From: Gyromitra esculenta
Lineage: Eukaryota > Ascomycota > Pezizomycetes > Pezizales > Discinaceae
Direction of reading: 5' to 3'
DNA: 64,000 nucleotides
Assembly: GCA_038503075.1 (NCBI GenBank)
Contig: JBCAML010000016.1
Coordinates: 992,001 to 1,056,000, forward strand
In this document: positions 58,875-64,000 of the stretch, one piece after another
Numbering within the stretch: position 1 is the stretch's first letter
Layout of the letters: the number at the start of each line of letters is the position of its first letter
Translations under genes and position numbers: made by a program
The notes under the pieces: model-generated
What the model saw: the letters and a program-made list of their open reading frames with translations, nothing else
What the model was told of the DNA's origin: nothing
Database searches by the model: none

Positions 58875-59360
58875 CGTAAAGGATGAATCGTGGTTTGGGT
58901 TACTGGTTTTGTTGTTTGTCGGGATGGTCGTATAATTTCATGGATTGACTTAAGGGATGAGTCGTGGTTCGAATGGTTGTACAATCTCTTTGTTGTTCGG
59001 TTATGTTTTGGGTTATTATAATAATGTCTTTGTGTTTCGGTTGTTGTCGGGTTGTTGTGGGTGTTATTGAAAAGCGGGGTATTTAAGGAAGGCTTGTTGG
59101 TTGTTTTTGTTCTTCTTCTCCTTTCTTCCTTAAGCAACGTTCTCGTTTACTTCTACCTGTATTCTCTCAATACTATCTCGGTTCTACCTCAGAACCTTCG
59201 CTGTCGCTGCAAAACATCGTCGATACTTCGCCTTGAAGTGTACCTCCTGTAGAACTTGTAGAAACATCGCACTCTTCAAACGAGTTAGTATCCCGCTTAA
59301 GTAGCACTGCTCACCTTCAGGGATACTGAAGGGCTTAACGGGAAACTGAACCGTGAGATT
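58859..59360 (+). repeat. Shared LTR between chromoviruses 1 and 2, with a partial duplication
   Basis: It begins TACTTTCATGGATTGACG after a purine tract (AAGGGAGGAG) and has TATTTAAG at 59080-59087 and AAGCAACGT at 59132-59140. The first 78 bp (58859-58936) are followed by a second start TTTCATGGATTGACTTAAGG at 58937, a shortened repeat of the same segment. One LTR serves as 3' LTR of element 1 and 5' LTR of element 2. The start with TA rather than TG is a point change against the 5' LTR. Confidence 0.75.
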
Positions 59361-59369
59361 ACGTTGCTT
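59361..59369 (+). other. Putative self-priming primer-binding site, chromovirus 2
   Basis: ACGTTGCTT again complements AAGCAACGT (59132-59140) of the preceding LTR; spacing is the same as in element 1 apart from small indels. Confidence 0.5.
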
Positions 59370-59413
59370 GCAATATCTACACCTTCTACCCCTCAAACTC
59401 CATCAACCTCACC

Positions 59414-60715
59414 ATGGAAGGAGCCGCCGTTGCCACAAAACGCTTTCCCACTAGAGAAGCTTTCGCTCAGGCCTATCGAGATGACCCTGCAGAACTTTAT
59501 AACGAACTCAGGGAGCTAAACCAAGCCTTAGAGGACCAAATCGACGTCCTCCAAGAAAGCGAACGGGAGAATGAGGTGAAACTCAACACCGCCCAGATTC
59601 AGACCGATAATGCTCTCCGTCATGCTACGGAACAAGACAACCGGGTCACGGAGGCTGCTAGCCTTATTGCCCGACTACGACAAGAACGGAACGAAGCCCG
59701 ATCCGCCACCCAAGCACCCCCAGCTCCACCCCACCTCACAGCCACCCCACCGCCGCCATCAAGCAACCACCGCTCCGAACGCATGCCGGATCCAGAGAAG
59801 TTTGATGGATCACGAACAAAACTCCCCGGGTTTATACTCCAACTACGATCCAAGCTGACGGTTAACCGAGACCATTTTGCCAATGAGACCACCATGATCC
59901 TTTACACCATCAACCGGTTAGAAGGAGCCGCTTTAGAACAAGTCCGTCACACGGTTCTCCCCTCTGGCCTTACCACCTGGACCAGTGCGGAACAACTCAT
60001 CACAGCCCTAGAAACCGCCTTTGGAGACCCAGACCCAACCGGCACAGCACGACGAGAACTCCACCAGCTCCGCCAAGGGAAACGCGATTTCTCTGCTTAC
60101 CTCGCTGACTTCCAAAGAATCATGGGACAGCTCAACTTCGACGAAAACTCGAAGATGGACGCCCTCGAACATGGAATGTCGGAAGAACTAAAGGAAGCTA
60201 TGGTATTCGCACCAATCACCCCCGGTAACCTTCCCGAACTGATCCTTACCCTCACCCGACTGGATAACCGAATTCGGGCTCGCAAAATGGAGAAACGGGG
60301 TACCGGTCGAGACAACATGGGCCAATTTAGTGCTCCCGCCGCATTCACTCCGGCCTCCTCCTTTACACCAGGAGGACTAGCCCCTATGGACCTCTCCTTC
60401 GGTCGCACCAGCAACCTCTCCCGTCCCCCTCAAGACCAACGATATACCATGGTCAATGGACGAAGAAAGCTCTCTGAAGAAGAGAAACAGTGGCGCCGTT
60501 CCACTGGAAAATGTATGTTCTGTGCTGCTCCTGACCACTCCTACGCCAACTGCCCCTCTGCTCCAAAGAAACCCGCCATGAGAGGGGCCCTCACCAATCT
60601 CGCCAATGCTCCTAATCCCCCCGCCTCCTCCGCTCGCCAACTTCCCCCTCCTCCGTTGCCTCCCCAGTTTTTTGCTATCGATGCACCAGGCGCCTCAGAC
60701 GAGGCTTTAAACTAG
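59414..60715 (+). CDS. gag: Gag of chromovirus 2 (intact)
   Basis: 433 residues with coiled-coil N-terminus, Pro-rich linker (about 95-120), capsid domain and CCHC knuckle CMFCAAPDHSYANC, then a Pro/Leu-rich tail ending ASDEALN. It is closely similar to gag 1 in protein, while many nucleotide differences are at third codon positions. It packages the element RNA into virus-like particles in the cytoplasm. The ATG at 59414 corresponds to the ATG of gag 1. Confidence 0.95.
   Translation: MEGAAVATKRFPTREAFAQAYRDDPAELYNELRELNQALEDQIDVLQESERENEVKLNTAQIQTDNALRHATEQDNRVTEAASLIARLRQERNEARSATQAPPAPPHLTATPPPPSSNHRSERMPDPEKFDGSRTKLPGFILQLRSKLTVNRDHFANETTMILYTINRLEGAALEQVRHTVLPSGLTTWTSAEQLITALETAFGDPDPTGTARRELHQLRQGKRDFSAYLADFQRIMGQLNFDENSKMDALEHGMSEELKEAMVFAPITPGNLPELILTLTRLDNRIRARKMEKRGTGRDNMGQFSAPAAFTPASSFTPGGLAPMDLSFGRTSNLSRPPQDQRYTMVNGRRKLSEEEKQWRRSTGKCMFCAAPDHSYANCPSAPKKPAMRGALTNLANAPNPPASSARQLPPPPLPPQFFAIDAPGASDEALN
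60706..60712 (+). promoter_or_regulatory. -1 frameshift slippery site TTTAAAC, chromovirus 2
   Basis: Identical heptamer and position to element 1, with TAG at 60713-60715. The downstream stem is ACCGAAGT/GCTTCGGT starting 8 nt after the heptamer (60720-60727 with 60742-60749). Two base pairs differ from element 1 by compensating changes and one becomes G-U. Confidence 0.82.
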
Positions 60716-63700
60716 TTCCACCGAAGTCGACCAGTGACCCTGCTTCGGTTCCTTTTTCTTTACCTTTGTCTGCGTTTTCTATTTCAGGGTTTTCAGTATC
60801 GGATATTTGCATGGAGGATCAGCTGGATGGGGAACACTTTGTTATTTCTTGTAACATTTCCCATAGCAATAAACTTATCAAAACTCATGCACTATTGGAC
60901 ACTGGGGCCTCTGGATTCGCCTTCATTGACAAAGAATTTGCGAGTCACCACTCTCTACCTCTCTCCCCTCTCAAAACCCCCAGACAACTAGAAGTCATAG
61001 ATGGCCGCCCTGTCGCCTCAGGAGCCATCACACATATCGCGAATCTTAATCTATCCATCCAACAACATCAAGAACAAGCTCCATGCTTTGTAACCCAGTT
61101 GGGTCATTACCCCTTGGTGTTAGGAATCCCGTGGATGAACCACCATGATGTTCGCCTTCATTTTGCCGACAAACGCATTGAGTTTAATTCTAAACTCTGC
61201 ACCACCCACTGCTCCGCTGACACCGCTATTGTCTCCGCCCCCTCGATCCCCGCCCCAACTAAGCTTAACGTTTCTTTCATCAACGCCGCCAGCTTCAGGA
61301 CCCTTACTCGAAAACGGTCCCTACAAGCTTACGCAATGTCCCTCTACGAAATTAACAGAATTCTAGAGGAGAAAACTACAAAAGAAGAATGGAGAGCTAG
61401 GATCCCCGCCAAATACCATGACTTCTTAGATATGTTTGATAAGAAGAAAGCTCAAGGTCTCTCCCCACGCCGATCTTACGATCATAAAATACAACTCCAA
61501 GACGGAAAAGAAGCCCCGTTTGGCCCTCTATACGGAATGTCTCGGGAAGAGCTCATCGTCCTAAAGAAATACATTGAAGACAACCTCGAGAAAGGGTTTA
61601 TCCGAGCCAGTTCCTCACCCGCCGGATCCCCTGTTCTCTTTGTCAAAAAGAGTGATGGCTCTCTCCGCCTATGTGTAGACTACCGTGGCCTTAATGCAAT
61701 TACAGTCAAAGACCGTTATACCTCTCCCCTTATCCGTGAAACCCTTGACCGACTAGCGAAAGCACAATTGTATACCAAACTTGACCTCCGCGATGGGTAT
61801 CATCAAATCCGTATTGCTGAAGGAGATGAATGGAAGACTGCCTTCCGCACCCGATATGGGCTCTACGAGTATCAAGTTATGCCATTCGGCTTAACTAATG
61901 CACCTGGGACTTTTCAACGCTTTGTTAACGACTGTCTAAGAGAATATCTAGATATTTTCTGTACCGCCTATCTGGATGATATCCTCATCTACAGCGATAC
62001 TTTCGCTGAGCATCAAGTCCATGTCCGCAAAGTCCTCCAAACCCTTAAAGATAATGACATCCTACTGAAGCCGGAAAAATGTGAGTTCAAAGTACAAACC
62101 ACTAAGTACCTCGGTCTTATCCTCACCCCTGATGGCATTATAATGGACGAGGAGAAACTCAAGGCCGTCCGAGAATGGGGAACACCAAAGAGCGTAAAAG
62201 ATGTCCAGGCATTCTTAGGTTTTGCCGATTTTTATCGCCGATTCATCCTAGGATTCTCCAAACTTGCCGCCCCCCTCACTGCTCTTACTCGGAAAGGCAT
62301 CGCTTTTGAATGGACTATCGAAGCTGATATAGCCTTCGAAAACCTCAAACATGCCTTCACCACTGCTCCGGTCCTTATTCACTTTGATCCTGATAAGAAA
62401 ATTATCGTGGAAACGGACGCCTCAGACTTTGTGTCGGGAGGAGTGCTATCCCAGTACGATGATAACGGTGTCCTGCATCCAGTAGCCTTCTTCTCGAAGA
62501 AACACTCCCCCGCGGAATGTAACTACGAGATTTACGATAAGGAATTGTTGGCCATTATCCGGGTATTCGAAGAATGGCGCCCTGAGCTTGAAGGATCAAA
62601 GCACCCGATTGATGTGATTAGTGACCATAAGAACCTTGAGTATTTTATGAGCACCAAGCAACTCAACCGTCGACAGGCCAGGTGGGCTGAGTACCTATCG
62701 CGCTTCGACTTTGTAATCACCTATCGACCAGGCAAGGAAGGAGGGAAACCGGACGCTTTGACTCGGAGATCGGGAGATCTCCCCAAGGAAGGGGATGAAA
62801 GATTAGCACACCAGAGCCAAGTGGTGCTAAAGAAAGAAAATATTGACCCCAAGATAAGTTTGTTGTCGGCTTCTTTATCTGATTGACGCCCCCTAGAAAA
62901 GCTTTTTCTAGAAGGATATATTACTGACAAGTTTCCACAAAAGATACTCGCGGCACTGAGGAATAAGGACCAGCAGTCAAAGGAGATCACTTTGAGTGAA
63001 TGCACCAATGAGAATAACCGATTGTGCTATCGGGGAAACCTCTACGTACCCAACTTCGACCCTCTTCGCTTGGAAATCATTAAAAGACATCATGACGCCC
63101 CTGCTGCCGGACACCCTGGCAGAGATAAAACCTTTGAACTAATCAGTAGAATCTTTTACTGGCCAAAGATGAGGGAATCAATTAGCCGTTATGTACGCAA
63201 TTGCCATATTTGTCAAAAGGCAAAACCCGTTACCCAACGCACTTCAGGAGTCCTCCGCCCCCTGCCTATACCAAATCGTCCCTGGCAAGAAGTGTCAATG
63301 GACTTCGTAACCGGCCTTCCAGAATCAAACGGATATGATGCCATAATGGTAGTAGTTGACCGCCTATCCAAGATGCGACATCTGGTTCCTTGTAATACTA
63401 CGGTCAACTCCAGAGACGTCGCTGATCTTTACCTACAAAACGTCTGGAAGTTACACGGTTTACCCACGCATATTACCTCTGACCGAGGCACTCAATTCAC
63501 TGCCCATTTTTGGAAAGAACTATGCCAACGTCTCGGAATACAGGCCCGGATGTCCACTGCTTTTCACCCAGAAACCGACGGACAGACAGAGAGACTAAAC
63601 GCGGTTATGGAACAGTACCTACGATCTTATGTATCTTATCAACAAGAGGACTGGAGCAACTGGTTACCTATGGCCGAATTCTCAGCAAATAACCAGGAAT

Positions 63701-64000
63701 CTGCGAGTACCAAAGTTTCCCCTTTCTTTGCTAACTATGGGTACCATCCTCGTTTTGATACTACTCTCCTCCCAACCCAAGCGACCCCTCAGAGTCTAGA
63801 TGCCGCTTCGTTTAGTCGAACAATGCAGGAACTCTATAACCATCTACGAACGCAAATAAGGACAGCTCAGGATATTCAAGAAACGGCCACGAATAGACAC
63901 CGCATACCTGCTCCAGCTTACCGAGCCGATGACCATGTCTTCGTTTCAATGAAGAACATTAGAACCTCCCGTAATGCCAGGAAGTTGGATTGGAAATGGA
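60712..64000 (+). pseudogene. pol: Pol of chromovirus 2, interrupted by a stop and cut by the window edge
   Basis: Same domain order as pol 1: protease DTGASGFAFID, reverse transcriptase with AYLDDILIYS, RNase H ETDASDF, integrase zinc finger NCHICQKAK and core with SDRGTQF and GQTERL. An in-frame TGA at 62884-62886, between RNase H and integrase, goes with a net 15-nt loss against element 1. After it the same frame stays open to 64000, so a single lesion separates the protease-RT-RNase H part from integrase. The chromodomain and 3' LTR are beyond the window. Confidence 0.92.

Overview
The window looks like nuclear DNA of a filamentous ascomycete (Pezizomycotina). Most genes carry short introns with GTAAGT/GTATGT-type donors, CTAAC/CTGAC-like branch sites and YAG acceptors. 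The recognisable proteins (FlbC-like regulator, Coq6, Snx4, Orc3, CmkA-type kinase) are typical of that group. Large AT-richer spacers and intact LTR retrotransposons suggest a moderately expanded, repeat-tolerant genome. The species cannot be fixed from the sequence; an early-diverging lineage such as Pezizomycetes is a guess.

Layout. 1-7.3 kb is gene-poor: an unresolved coding-like stretch on the minus strand, microsatellites and a pyrimidine-rich leader. 7.3-13.3 kb holds a FlbC-like C2H2 factor, a pyridoxal kinase built with an 11-nt microexon, and dUTPase. 13.3-18.9 kb is a second gene-poor block that contains a 153-bp Tc1/mariner-type MITE. 18.9-51.8 kb is gene-dense: a polyglutamine RING protein, an E2 enzyme of the UBE2W class, a Ca2+/calmodulin kinase, Coq6, Rrp1, an F-box/JmjC protein, eIF4A, a DNAJC17/Cwf23-like J-protein, a FAHD1-like hydrolase, Snx4, a rhodanese-PTP phosphatase, a Pcd1-like Nudix hydrolase, Orc3 and a protein kinase fused to 15 ankyrin repeats. 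I rebuilt intron/exon structures by hand so that reading frames and family motifs close exactly; these models need RNA evidence.

52.3-64 kb is a nest of transposable elements. The 3' end of a Ty1/copia element (minus strand) is cut by a Ty3/gypsy chromovirus. The chromovirus leader is itself interrupted by a probable tRNA-derived SINE with a 15-bp target duplication. A second, diverged chromovirus follows in tandem through a shared, partly duplicated LTR and runs off the window. In both chromoviruses gag ends in a TTTAAAC heptamer directly followed by the stop, with a co-varying stem-loop 7 nt further on: strong evidence for -1 programmed frameshifting. A 9-nt complementarity between the presumed transcript start and the primer-binding position suggests Tf1-type self-priming.

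The host genes are mostly unrelated housekeeping and regulatory genes in alternating orientation with several short divergent promoters. There is no sign of a secondary-metabolite cluster or other coordinated pathway. The most unusual host-gene features are the kinase-ankyrin gene with an exact 495-bp five-repeat super-period, the microexons, and a PTP whose signature histidine reads as glutamine.
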